Shown here: positions 1-5,830 of the stretch, in pieces
Layout of the letters: every line of letters begins with the position of its first letter
Position numbering within the stretch: position 1 is the stretch's first letter
Assembly: GCA_030636965.1 (NCBI GenBank)
Contig: DAOVVW010000074.1
Span: forward strand, 1-5,878
Length of the DNA: 5,878 nucleotides
Reading direction: 5' to 3'
Source: Pseudomonadota bacterium
Lineage (GTDB): Bacteria; BMS3Abin14
Made by a program: the position numbers and the translations under genes
Notes under the pieces: generated by a model
Database searches by the model: none
Seen by the model: only the letters and a program-made list of their open reading frames with translations
What the model was told of the DNA's origin: nothing

Positions 1-807
1 AAATTTGAAAAATACTTCTCTAGTTTCCGGAAGGTTATTCTGCCCCTGATCCATTCAAAGACGACGTGTGATGAATTTCTTTCATTGCCTGCCCTTGAAG
101 ATCAGCGCAACTTCTACAAAAAAGTATGGAACAACAGGAGGTGGCGACTGCTGTTCAGGGCATTTTTCGGAAAGTTCATCCTTGGTCGTTTCGGAAGGGA
201 CCCGGGGCACTTCAGATACGTGACGCTTGAAGATGTAGCAGCCGAGCTTCTGGCAAGAACTGAAAGGGGTCTGACAGAAGTACCTGTTTTAGACAACTTC
301 TTTATAGAATACATCCTGAAAGGCAAATACAGAAACCTTCAGGCAGTACACCCGTATCTTGCCGAGGATAATTTCCACTTCCTTAAAAGCAATATTGGAA
401 AAATAAACCTCGTGTGTGGATCTTTCGAGGGACTGTTGAAACAGAAACCACCGGATTCATACTCAAAGTTCAACCTCTCCAATATTTTCGAGTATATGTC
501 CGATGATGAATATGAACAGGCTTTAAGGGAGATCATTCGTGTATCACGGAGTGGGTCAAAGCTGGCCTTCTGGACACTCTTCGTGCCCCGAAGTGAACCC
601 CCACAGCTGACCGATTCGATGAAGATCTGTTCATCAACATCTGTAAAACTTTCAGCAGTGGACAGGACATTCTTCTACAGTGGTTTTCACCTGGCCAATT
701 TAAGAGACGCTGGAATTAACAGTTTTTCGGACGCAGGTTGTGGCAAGAGTTTGAATGCAGTGCCTCCCGAAAGAACTGCATTTCAGCAGGTGAGGAGTCA
801 GACATGA
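1..807 (+). CDS. DUF3419 / BtaA-like protein, N-terminus cut by window edge
   Basis: The frame is open from base 1, so this is the C-terminal 268 residues of a longer protein; the TTG at 85 is only an internal codon. Family features, numbered from base 1, are the basic block WNNRRWR (43-49) leading to GRFGRDP, then FNLSNIFEYMS (157-167), FWTLFVPR (190-197) and DRTFFYSGF (221-229). These are hallmarks, as I recall them, of DUF3419 proteins. The best-known member, BtaA, moves the 3-amino-3-carboxypropyl group from S-adenosylmethionine to diacylglycerol in betaine-lipid synthesis. The N-terminal SAM-binding part lies outside the window, so catalysis cannot be judged. The last 30 or so residues after FFYSGF match nothing I recognise. 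The TGA stop overlaps the permease ATG (ATGA), which implies translational coupling. The family call is fairly firm; the substrate is not known, and no BtaB-like methyltransferase is visible. Confidence 0.8.
   Translation, partial: KFEKYFSSFRKVILPLIHSKTTCDEFLSLPALEDQRNFYKKVWNNRRWRLLFRAFFGKFILGRFGRDPGHFRYVTLEDVAAELLARTERGLTEVPVLDNFFIEYILKGKYRNLQAVHPYLAEDNFHFLKSNIGKINLVCGSFEGLLKQKPPDSYSKFNLSNIFEYMSDDEYEQALREIIRVSRSGSKLAFWTLFVPRSEPPQLTDSMKICSSTSVKLSAVDRTFFYSGFHLANLRDAGINSFSDAGCGKSLNAVPPERTAFQQVRSQT
793..797 (+). promoter_or_regulatory. Shine-Dalgarno AGGAG that fixes the permease start
   Basis: AGGAG lies six bases before the ATG at 804. The permease frame is also open upstream from an ATG at 738, but the 22 extra residues look like out-of-frame coding (cysteine- and charge-rich, not membrane-like). 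The start at 804 has both this site and the ATGA overlap with the upstream stop, so it is preferred. Confidence 0.75.
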
Positions 808-1910
808 GATCATACTCTGCGAAGATCCTGACAGGACAGCCTTTGAGGCTGGCAATCACCATAGCAGGTATCTCTCTCTGTATAGTCATGATGCTTTTCT
901 TGCTGGCAGCCTATCACGGTGTGGCTAATGGCTCGGTTGAGTACATCCGCAAGAACAGGTCCGATCTCTGGGTGCTGTCTTCAAATGCATGGAACATTCT
1001 GAGAGGCACTTCCATCCTGTTTACCGAAGATACCTACGATATTGAAAACATCCCGGGAGTTGAGTCTGTTTCCAGCGTGCTGTTTCTTCTCACCGGGATA
1101 AAAAAGGGTGATCAGCAGGCAACAGTATACCTGACCGGATTCGATCCCGAGGCTGAATCGGGCGGCCCGCCACGTATCGTTGAGGGACGATCAGTGGAAA
1201 ATGACCAGGAGATAGTCCTTGATGGTGCCTTCGCGTCAAAGTTCCATCTTTCCGTCGGTGAAGTAATAAAAGTCCGCGATACAGAGCTCAAGATAGTAGG
1301 ACTCAGTGGAGGCACAAACGCTCTCGTGATCCAGTATGCATTCGTCACTCTCCACCGGGCTCACCTCATTGTGGGATACCCGGGTATAGCAACGTGCTTT
1401 CTCGTAAACGCTGAGCCTGGAGCGGATCTGGATGCGATCGCAGATGAGATCAAATTCGAGCTTAACGGTGTAGCGGTCTACGATCATGAAACATTCCTGA
1501 AAAACAACATCCAGGAACTCCAGACCGGCTTTCTACCTTTTATTTACACAATCGCGGCTATCGGCGTCGTGGTGCTGACGACCATCCTGAGCCTGCTTTT
1601 GTCGGTCAACATTCTTGAAAAAAGAAAGGACTTCGCTGTCTTTAAAACTCTGGGGTCGCCCAGGGGTTTCGTGTCAGGAATGATCATTTCACAATCCATA
1701 ATGATCTCCCTTGCCGGATGTCTTGCTGGTGTAATTCTTTATTTTCCCCTTGTGAATTTCATTGAGAGAGTAACTCCGGAGATCAGCACGAAGACATCTT
1801 TCCTGCAGATAATCTCGGTAGTAGCAGTTGTCCTGATAATGAGTGTGGTCAGTTCCTTGATATCCATGCAGAGGTTAAGAAGGATCTACGCACTGGAGGC
1901 GTTCTCATGA
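804..1910 (+). CDS. ABC transporter permease, MacB/DevC/FtsX type
   Basis: The 368-residue protein has the four-helix layout of this superfamily. One N-terminal membrane segment (about 17-39) is followed by a large extracytoplasmic domain (about 40-245, MacB periplasmic-core-like). Three C-terminal segments follow, at about 246-270, 293-320 and 334-355. The cytoplasmic loop after the second segment, EKRKDFAVFKTLGSPRGFV (272-290), is the conserved coupling region that contacts the ATPase. The end, LRRIYALEAF, resembles the usual basic tail with an ALEA motif. The size is close to DevC and LolC/E-like permeases. Members of this type do not import; they extract lipids or lipoproteins, drive mechanical efflux with partner proteins, or signal across the membrane. 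No membrane-fusion partner is in the window. It overlaps both neighbours by ATGA junctions, so it very likely pairs with the downstream ATPase, probably as a dimer. The substrate is unknown; a lipid-like product of the DUF3419 enzyme is a guess. Confidence 0.88.
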   Translation: MRSYSAKILTGQPLRLAITIAGISLCIVMMLFLLAAYHGVANGSVEYIRKNRSDLWVLSSNAWNILRGTSILFTEDTYDIENIPGVESVSSVLFLLTGIKKGDQQATVYLTGFDPEAESGGPPRIVEGRSVENDQEIVLDGAFASKFHLSVGEVIKVRDTELKIVGLSGGTNALVIQYAFVTLHRAHLIVGYPGIATCFLVNAEPGADLDAIADEIKFELNGVAVYDHETFLKNNIQELQTGFLPFIYTIAAIGVVVLTTILSLLLSVNILEKRKDFAVFKTLGSPRGFVSGMIISQSIMISLAGCLAGVILYFPLVNFIERVTPEISTKTSFLQIISVVAVVLIMSVVSSLISMQRLRRIYALEAFS

Positions 1911-2650
1911 GAATCACGTCACATCAAAAAAACTATGTGCAGCTGGAAGGGGTTAATAAAACTTTTATTGATGGGGACCGGGAGTTCCATGCGATAAAAA
2001 ATGTCAGCCTTAAGGCCTCGCCGGGAGAACTCCTGGTGTTGTTAGGACCAAGCGGCAGCGGGAAGACAACTCTCCTGACCCTGATCGCGGGTCTCCTCAG
2101 CCCGACTTCAGGGTCACTTTCTCTTTTCGGAAGGTCTGTTGAGGGTTACTCAAATAAGGAACTTCAGTTACTCAGAGCGAGGCGTATCGGCTTTATATTT
2201 CAGGATTTTCTGCTCATCGATTCTCTCCATGTTATTGAAAATATAGCGATGGTCCTGCGTTTTTCCGGCATGAAGAGATCTGACGCGCTAACGGCCGCCG
2301 GAAAACTCCTTGATCAGTTTAATATAGGACACCTTGCCAGGAAGCTGCCATCCAAACTCAGCCAGGGTGAGAAGCAAAGAGTCGCTGTGGCAAGGGCGAT
2401 CGCGAACAACCCGGAACTTATTATTGCTGATGAACCCACAGCCAGCCTGGAGACCAGTCAGGGATTCGATATAATAAAGCTTCTTCACAATTACGCTGTG
2501 GAGGAGGAAAGGTGTGTCATCGTTGCCACCCATGACCTGCGCATCGCTGATCTAGCAGACAGGGTCATGAGGGTGGTGGATGGTGAGATACAGGAAGAAT
2601 GCTCAGGCCCTATTGCTGAAATTAATCAGTTGATAGTTGTTGGTAGTTAG
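1907..2650 (+). CDS. ABC transporter ATP-binding protein, LolD/MacB/DevA type
   Basis: The 247-residue cytoplasmic nucleotide-binding subunit is complete. It has Walker A GPSGSGKT (47-54), Q-loop Gln99 in FIFQDF, signature LSQGEKQRVAVARA (151-164), Walker B LIIADEP with catalytic Glu176, and the H-loop His209 in VATHD. The order and wording (DEPTASL, GLLSPTSG, FIFQDFLL) fit the LolD/MacB/DevA branch, whose members energise FtsX-like permeases. Two details deviate: the signature is LSQGE rather than LSGGQ, and the D-loop ends in Glu182 where Asp is usual. The start is set by the ATGA overlap with the permease stop and by GGAGG at 1895-1899, seven bases upstream. The last residues, about QLIVVGS, are encoded by the AGTTGTT-type repeat that fills the following spacer, so the C-terminus may have been remodelled by that repeat. 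Confidence 0.92.
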   Translation: MRITSHQKNYVQLEGVNKTFIDGDREFHAIKNVSLKASPGELLVLLGPSGSGKTTLLTLIAGLLSPTSGSLSLFGRSVEGYSNKELQLLRARRIGFIFQDFLLIDSLHVIENIAMVLRFSGMKRSDALTAAGKLLDQFNIGHLARKLPSKLSQGEKQRVAVARAIANNPELIIADEPTASLETSQGFDIIKLLHNYAVEEERCVIVATHDLRIADLADRVMRVVDGEIQEECSGPIAEINQLIVVGS

Positions 2651-2784
2651 TTGTTGGTAAGATAGAAATTCGAAATTGGATATAAATACGATCAGGTTCT
2701 TATGTCAAATGCTTGACGTAAACATAAAATGAAAATCTCGAATATCGACTTTCGAATCTCCATTAACTATTAACTAACAACTTA
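2629..2784. repeat. Imperfect inverted repeat filling the convergent spacer
   Basis: The left arm consists of AGTTGTT/AGTTAGTT units (about 2629-2660) followed by ATTCGAAATTGGATAT (2668-2683). The right arm read in reverse complement gives the same order: AGTTGTTAGTT-like units (about 2762-2784), then ATTCGAAAGTCGATAT (2742-2757), which matches the left block at 14 of 16 bases. The arms reach into the end of the ATPase gene (from about its last seven codons through TAG) and touch the TAA of the regulator gene on the other strand. The interior is AT-rich and noncoding. Its position between two converging genes suggests a bidirectional terminator; its modular arms also fit a small dispersed repeat or MITE-like element. 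No target-site duplication was identified. Confidence 0.6.
2700..2727. terminator. Weak hairpin in the centre of the convergent spacer
   Basis: GTCAA (2704-2708) pairs with TTGAC (2713-2717) around a four-base ATGC loop, and TTAT (2700-2703) can pair with ATAA (2724-2727) outside a bulge. The stem is AT-rich and no clean U-tract follows, so on its own it would be a poor intrinsic terminator. It could add to a larger fold formed by the flanking repeat arms. Confidence 0.25.
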
Positions 2785-4155
2785 TTTCAATTCGTATTTC
2801 TTGATCTTGTTCTGTAAGGTCCTGCGGCTGACACCCAGCAGTTCAGCGGCTTTGGTCCTGTTGTTTCCTGTTTTTTTCAGGGCGTTCATTATCATCTGTT
2901 TTTCTGTTGCCGCTGCAAGGCCATCGACAGTATCGGTCAGTGAACCGCTGTCAGAAGTCACCTGTTCTGTCTGTCCGATCTCTGCCGGCAGAAGTTCGGG
3001 ACCAAGGACATCTCCCTCGGAAAGAAGTATCATTCTCTCCACGATATTTTCCAGTTCGCGGACGTTACCGGGCCATTGATAGGCGGCGAAAGCTGCCATG
3101 ACTTCGGGGGCCAGGGAAACGTTGGGTCTGCCGTGTCTTTCACCGAACTTTTCCAGGAAATAATTTATCTGAAGATCCATGTCCTCGATCCGGCTCCGGA
3201 GAGGTGGGACATGTATGGGAACTACATTGAGTCTGTAATAAAGGTCCGACCGGAATCTGCCCTCTTCGATGTCGGCTGCAAGGTCACGGTTCGTTGCCGC
3301 AACAATACGAAGATCTACGTTCAATGTGCTGATCCCGCCCACCCTTTCGAAGGAGTGATCCTGCAGCGCAGTCAGCAGCTTAACCTGAACATGCAGGGGT
3401 ACTTCGCCAATCTCGTCCAGAAAGAGTGTGCCGCCGTCGGCAAGCTCAAAACGCCCCGGTTTACTCACGACCGCTCCCGTAAAGGCTCCCTTTTCGTGCC
3501 CGAACAGTTCACTTTCCACAAGGGTCTCCGGGATAGCAGCGCAGTTGACCTTGATGAACGGTTTTTTTATGCGTTTACTGGTCATATGAAGGGCCCTTGC
3601 CACAAGTTCCTTACCCACACCCGTTTCGCCGGTGATAAGCACCGAGGAATCGGTGGGCCCGATCTTTTTGATTGTATTTATAATATCCGCAAAAGCCGGT
3701 GACGCACCCACAAATCCAGGGAAGGGTTCTTCAGAGTCCTCGAAGAAAGTTGACACAAGGTTCCTGTTACCTTCTGCCTCATTTAAGGCCTTTCTGACCA
3801 CGTTGAGAAGCTCGGTTTCATCCAGAGGTTTCGTAATGAAATCGTAAGCACCAGCTTTCATCGCCTGGACTGCGATGTCCACATCTCCATAGGCTGTGAT
3901 CATGATCACCGGCATACCCGGTTTTTCCCTTCGGCAGAGGTCGATCAGGTCCATTCCGCTGCGGCCCGGCATCTTAAAGTCGGTGATGACGCTGGCAAGG
4001 TCCTCTTTTACTATGATCCGCTCGGCCTGGTCGACGTCGGAAGCTGTTATGCATGAGAATCCCTCCCTTACCAACTGCCCCTGTAGGACAGCACAGATAT
4101 TGGGATCATCGTCCACCACCAGGATCAGGTGACTATTTTCATGAAATGCAGCCAT
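2782..4155 (-). CDS. NtrC-family sigma-54-dependent response regulator
   Basis: The 457-residue transcription activator has three domains. The receiver (about 10-125) has acidic residues Asp15-Asp17, phosphoacceptor Asp59 (ITDFKMPG), Thr87 and Lys109. The sigma-54 AAA+ domain (about 148-385) has Walker A GETGVGKE (176-183), the sigma-54 contact loop GAFTGA (223-228), Walker B FLDE (Asp247, Glu248), probable arginine fingers Arg302 and Arg308 in [10 protein letters not shown], and WPGNVREL (361-368). The C-terminal Fis-type helix-turn-helix (about 430-455) contains [19 protein letters not shown]. Every motif needed for phosphorylation-controlled opening of sigma-54 promoters is present. It lies 49 bases downstream of the sensor kinase on the same strand, so the two are almost certainly a cognate pair in one transcript. 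The family call is firm. Its targets are unknown, and no sigma-54 promoter is evident in the window, so no specific name such as zraR or atoC is justified. It ends at the edge of the repeat spacer. Confidence 0.95.
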   Translation of the reverse strand: MAAFHENSHLILVVDDDPNICAVLQGQLVREGFSCITASDVDQAERIIVKEDLASVITDFKMPGRSGMDLIDLCRREKPGMPVIMITAYGDVDIAVQAMKAGAYDFITKPLDETELLNVVRKALNEAEGNRNLVSTFFEDSEEPFPGFVGASPAFADIINTIKKIGPTDSSVLITGETGVGKELVARALHMTSKRIKKPFIKVNCAAIPETLVESELFGHEKGAFTGAVVSKPGRFELADGGTLFLDEIGEVPLHVQVKLLTALQDHSFERVGGISTLNVDLRIVAATNRDLAADIEEGRFRSDLYYRLNVVPIHVPPLRSRIEDMDLQINYFLEKFGERHGRPNVSLAPEVMAAFAAYQWPGNVRELENIVERMILLSEGDVLGPELLPAEIGQTEQVTSDSGSLTDTVDGLAAATEKQMIMNALKKTGNNRTKAAELLGVSRRTLQNKIKKYELK

Positions 4156-4160
4156 TGGAA

Positions 4161-4168
4161 TCCTCCTT
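4161..4168 (-). promoter_or_regulatory. Strong Shine-Dalgarno of the response regulator
   Basis: On the minus strand AAGGAGGA stands five bases before the ATG at 4155. It lies within the 49-base gap after the kinase stop and supports both the chosen start and efficient independent translation of the regulator. This contrasts with the kinase, which has no comparable site. Confidence 0.75.
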
Positions 4169-4204
4169 GAAGCGATCTGTATTTCAACCGATACAGCCTG
4201 TAAA

Positions 4205-5569
4205 CTATTGGGGACCGGGAATGTAGATCTTGATATGAGCCCCTTTACTGGTCTCCCTTACAATTTTGATCCTTCCATCGTGGGCATCGATAATCCTTCT
4301 GCATATCGGAAGACCTACGCCTATCCCTTCTGGTTTGGTTGTGTAAAAAGGCTCGAAAATCCGATTATGCTTTTCCTTTGGTATACCGGGGCCGTTATCC
4401 TTGAAGCTGACCATCACCCGCGGAGCCTCCCAGGCAGTTGAGATTTGAAGTTCGCCGCCAGCCCCACAGGCGTCTGAAGCGTTCAGGACAAGATTGATAA
4501 AGACCTGACGGAGAAGCGACGGGTCAATTTCACACTCAGGGATCCCGTTTCCCAGGTCAGATTTTATCCGAATTTTCAACCCTTCCATCGCGGCCATGTC
4601 AATGGTCCTTTCCACCACCTCGTTAATTGAGCGGATCTCCTTGGTCAGTTTTATCTGGCGGGTGAAATCCTGAAAGCTACCCAGTATATCGTCCAGTCTC
4701 CTTATCTCGTCAGCGATAATCTCCTGATACCTTTTTGCTTCATCCCAGCTGCCCTCTGCGAGTTCATCGGCCTGGAGTTTGACAGCGCCCCTGATGGCAG
4801 TGAGGGGGTTGCGGATCTCGTGAGCAATACCTGCAGCCATCTCACTCATAGCTCCCAGTTTTACCCTGGTCCTGGTGAGGACATCGAATACGCGCCTGTG
4901 CCTGACAATGCCCACAGCGAGGATGCTGGGACCTAATACTGAACCGATGTGTCCCAATGGAGGTATGGGAAATTGAAGTTTCTGGACCAGGTCGGTCATA
5001 CCACCTGCAAAAGTAATCACGATGGCAATTATTGTAAAAATCCATCGGCTTTTCTCATCTTTCGACTGTGCGCGCATCATGGAAACAGTCAGCATTATCA
5101 GACCCCCTATGATAAATGGAACCAGGGTAATGGCAAAAAAGATGTTCCAGGCAGTCCCGTCAACGAAGTTTCGTACCGGTTCGTAGTAGATTGCCATAGG
5201 GGATGTGATGGCGAAGAAACCGGATACAACATACGCCAGCAAGATCCATTCATACCTTCTGCGGGCGCCTCTCACCAGGGAACACATGAAGTGGAACAGG
5301 AAACCCACCGCCATTGCCGACCCTGTGGTGCCGTAATACTTCCATGCGCTTGGATGAATAGTACCCGCTGGGAGCCACAAGCCGTGGCCTGTTGCATATA
5401 TCATGAAATCACCGAAGTTCCAGAACGCTACAGAGAAGCAGGTGAACATGAAGGTTGTGTAGATAAGGTTGCGTGTAGAGCGCAGAACGACCCATGCGGC
5501 CAGGGTGAGGTTCACAAGGACCGCCACGAGGGCGATGTAGGAGTTCACTAGCTCGAAACTTGGGATCAT
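4205..5569 (-). CDS. Membrane sensor histidine kinase with 7TM N-terminal domain
   Basis: The 454-residue inner-membrane kinase begins with about seven hydrophobic segments (roughly 11-29, 35-58, 79-99, 107-126, 142-166, 176-195 and 203-222). The passage ends in AVGIVRHRRVFDVL, as in the 7TM sensor region of HisKA_7TM-like kinases. There is no PAS or HAMP domain before the catalytic core. The HisKA H-box is AAGIAHEIRNPLTAIRG with phosphoacceptor His250. The ATPase domain has the N-box (Asn359, Asn363), G1 DNGPGIP (391-397), F-box FEPFYTT (405-411) and G2 GIGVGLPI (415-422), where the common GTGLGL is altered but the glycines are kept. The core resembles NtrB/AtoS/ZraS kinases, which fits the NtrC-type partner next door. 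The ATG is fixed: an in-frame TAA lies at 5588-5590 with no other start codon between. Only a weak GGG (5578-5580) serves as a ribosome site. The signal is unknown. Confidence 0.93.
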   Translation of the reverse strand: MIPSFELVNSYIALVAVLVNLTLAAWVVLRSTRNLIYTTFMFTCFSVAFWNFGDFMIYATGHGLWLPAGTIHPSAWKYYGTTGSAMAVGFLFHFMCSLVRGARRRYEWILLAYVVSGFFAITSPMAIYYEPVRNFVDGTAWNIFFAITLVPFIIGGLIMLTVSMMRAQSKDEKSRWIFTIIAIVITFAGGMTDLVQKLQFPIPPLGHIGSVLGPSILAVGIVRHRRVFDVLTRTRVKLGAMSEMAAGIAHEIRNPLTAIRGAVKLQADELAEGSWDEAKRYQEIIADEIRRLDDILGSFQDFTRQIKLTKEIRSINEVVERTIDMAAMEGLKIRIKSDLGNGIPECEIDPSLLRQVFINLVLNASDACGAGGELQISTAWEAPRVMVSFKDNGPGIPKEKHNRIFEPFYTTKPEGIGVGLPICRRIIDAHDGRIKIVRETSKGAHIKIYIPGPQ

Positions 5570-5604
5570 TTGAAAAACCCGTGGAGATTACCACACCCCT
5601 GGCG

Positions 5605-5619
5605 CCGTACAACTTACGG
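5605..5619. promoter_or_regulatory. Inverted repeat CCGTA-N5-TACGG in the kinase leader
   Basis: CCGTA (5605-5609) and TACGG (5615-5619) form a perfect five-base inverted repeat around a five-base centre, 36 bases upstream of the kinase ATG and just downstream of the possible -10. It could be an operator half-site pair or an RNA hairpin. A smaller repeat, GTGG (5581-5584) with CCAC (5591-5594), lies nearer the start codon. Both are short enough to occur by chance. Confidence 0.3.
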
Positions 5620-5634
5620 AACCTTAGTAGAAAC

Positions 5635-5661
5635 ACTATAGGTTAAGTTCTGGAAAATCAA
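5635..5661 (-). promoter_or_regulatory. Possible sigma-70-type promoter for the kinase-regulator operon
   Basis: On the minus strand, TTGATT (5656-5661) and TATAGT (5635-5640) match the -35 and -10 consensus at four and five of six bases. The 15-base spacer is shorter than the ideal 17. It would give a leader of about 60 bases before the ATG at 5569. An alternative is TTGCCG (5831-5836) and TACAAC (5808-5813) with a 17-base spacer, but only four of six matches each and a 240-base leader. Confidence 0.3.
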
Positions 5662-5689
5662 GGAGTGTCCTGCACCCTTATTTAAAACA

Positions 5690-5715
5690 GGGAGAAGGGA
5701 AGAGGGAGGAGGGGG
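5690..5715 (+). other. Polypurine tract with G-quadruplex motif
   Basis: Four G-runs, at 5690-5692, 5697-5699, 5704-5706 and 5711-5715, are separated by three four-base purine loops (AGAA, AAGA, AGGA). This satisfies the usual rule for an intramolecular G-quadruplex. The G-rich strand is the plus strand, which is the template strand for the kinase operon if that transcript starts further right. The seven-base periodicity also suggests growth by slippage of a GGGARRA unit. Confidence 0.6.
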
Positions 5716-5716
5716 T

Positions 5717-5741
5717 TTGGTGCGACCAACGTCCAATGACG
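5717..5741. promoter_or_regulatory. Two abutting short palindromes, possible operator
   Basis: TTGGT (5717-5721) and ACCAA (5725-5729) form a perfect five-base inverted repeat around GCG. Directly next to it CGTC (5730-5733) and GACG (5738-5741) pair around CAAT. Adjacent dyads immediately beside the polypurine tract, about 150 bases upstream of the kinase start, could be a regulator site, but no regulator is assigned and the arms are short. Confidence 0.3.
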
Positions 5742-5796
5742 AACGTGATATTTTAGTAAAGTGTTCAATTTAGTGCCCTGCCCCCAAAAAAAGGTG

Positions 5797-5830
5797 TTCT
5801 GAAAACTGTTGTAAAATTACTTCAGAAAAC
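5797..5830. repeat. TTCWGAAAAC direct repeat, also an inverted repeat
   Basis: TTCTGAAAAC (5797-5806) and TTCAGAAAAC (5821-5830) match at nine of ten bases in direct orientation, starting 24 bases apart. The first seven bases of each, TTCTGAA and TTCAGAA, are also perfect reverse complements, so the pair can form a seven-base stem with a 17-base loop. They lie around the distal promoter candidate and may be binding sites or part of an IS-like end. Confidence 0.35.

Larger units (their letters stand above)
5664..5785 (+). repeat. Two 14-base direct repeats of AGTGYCCTGCMCCC
   Basis: AGTGTCCTGCACCC (5664-5677) and AGTGCCCTGCCCCC (5772-5785) agree at 12 of 14 bases in the same orientation, 108 bases apart. 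The second copy is followed by a run of seven A. They bracket the polypurine tract and palindromes. Such short, C-rich units can be leftovers of a dispersed repeat or an IS end, but no transposase is in the window. Confidence 0.4.

Noticed and set aside
85..87. TTG as the start of the DUF3419 gene
   Set aside because: The frame is open to base 1 and the codons upstream encode a sequence consistent with the same family, so the gene begins outside the window.
738..803. Upstream ATG extending the permease by 22 residues
   Set aside because: The extension is not membrane-like, lies inside the DUF3419 gene and lacks a clear ribosome site, while the ATG at 804 has AGGAG and an ATGA overlap.
2651..2781. 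CRISPR-like or tandem array in the AGTT-rich spacer
   Set aside because: The units are short, imperfect and arranged as two inverted arms with no regular spacers.
3076..3702. A 208-codon open frame on the plus strand opposite the regulator gene
   Set aside because: It lies fully antisense to the receiver-AAA+ coding sequence, whose motifs are complete, and its own translation has no recognisable domain. It is a shadow of the codon use of the real gene.
4949..5551. A 200-codon open frame on the plus strand opposite the kinase membrane domain
   Set aside because: It is antisense to a clear seven-segment membrane region. The product is rich in His, Cys, Arg and Glu without any motif, as expected from reading hydrophobic codons in reverse.
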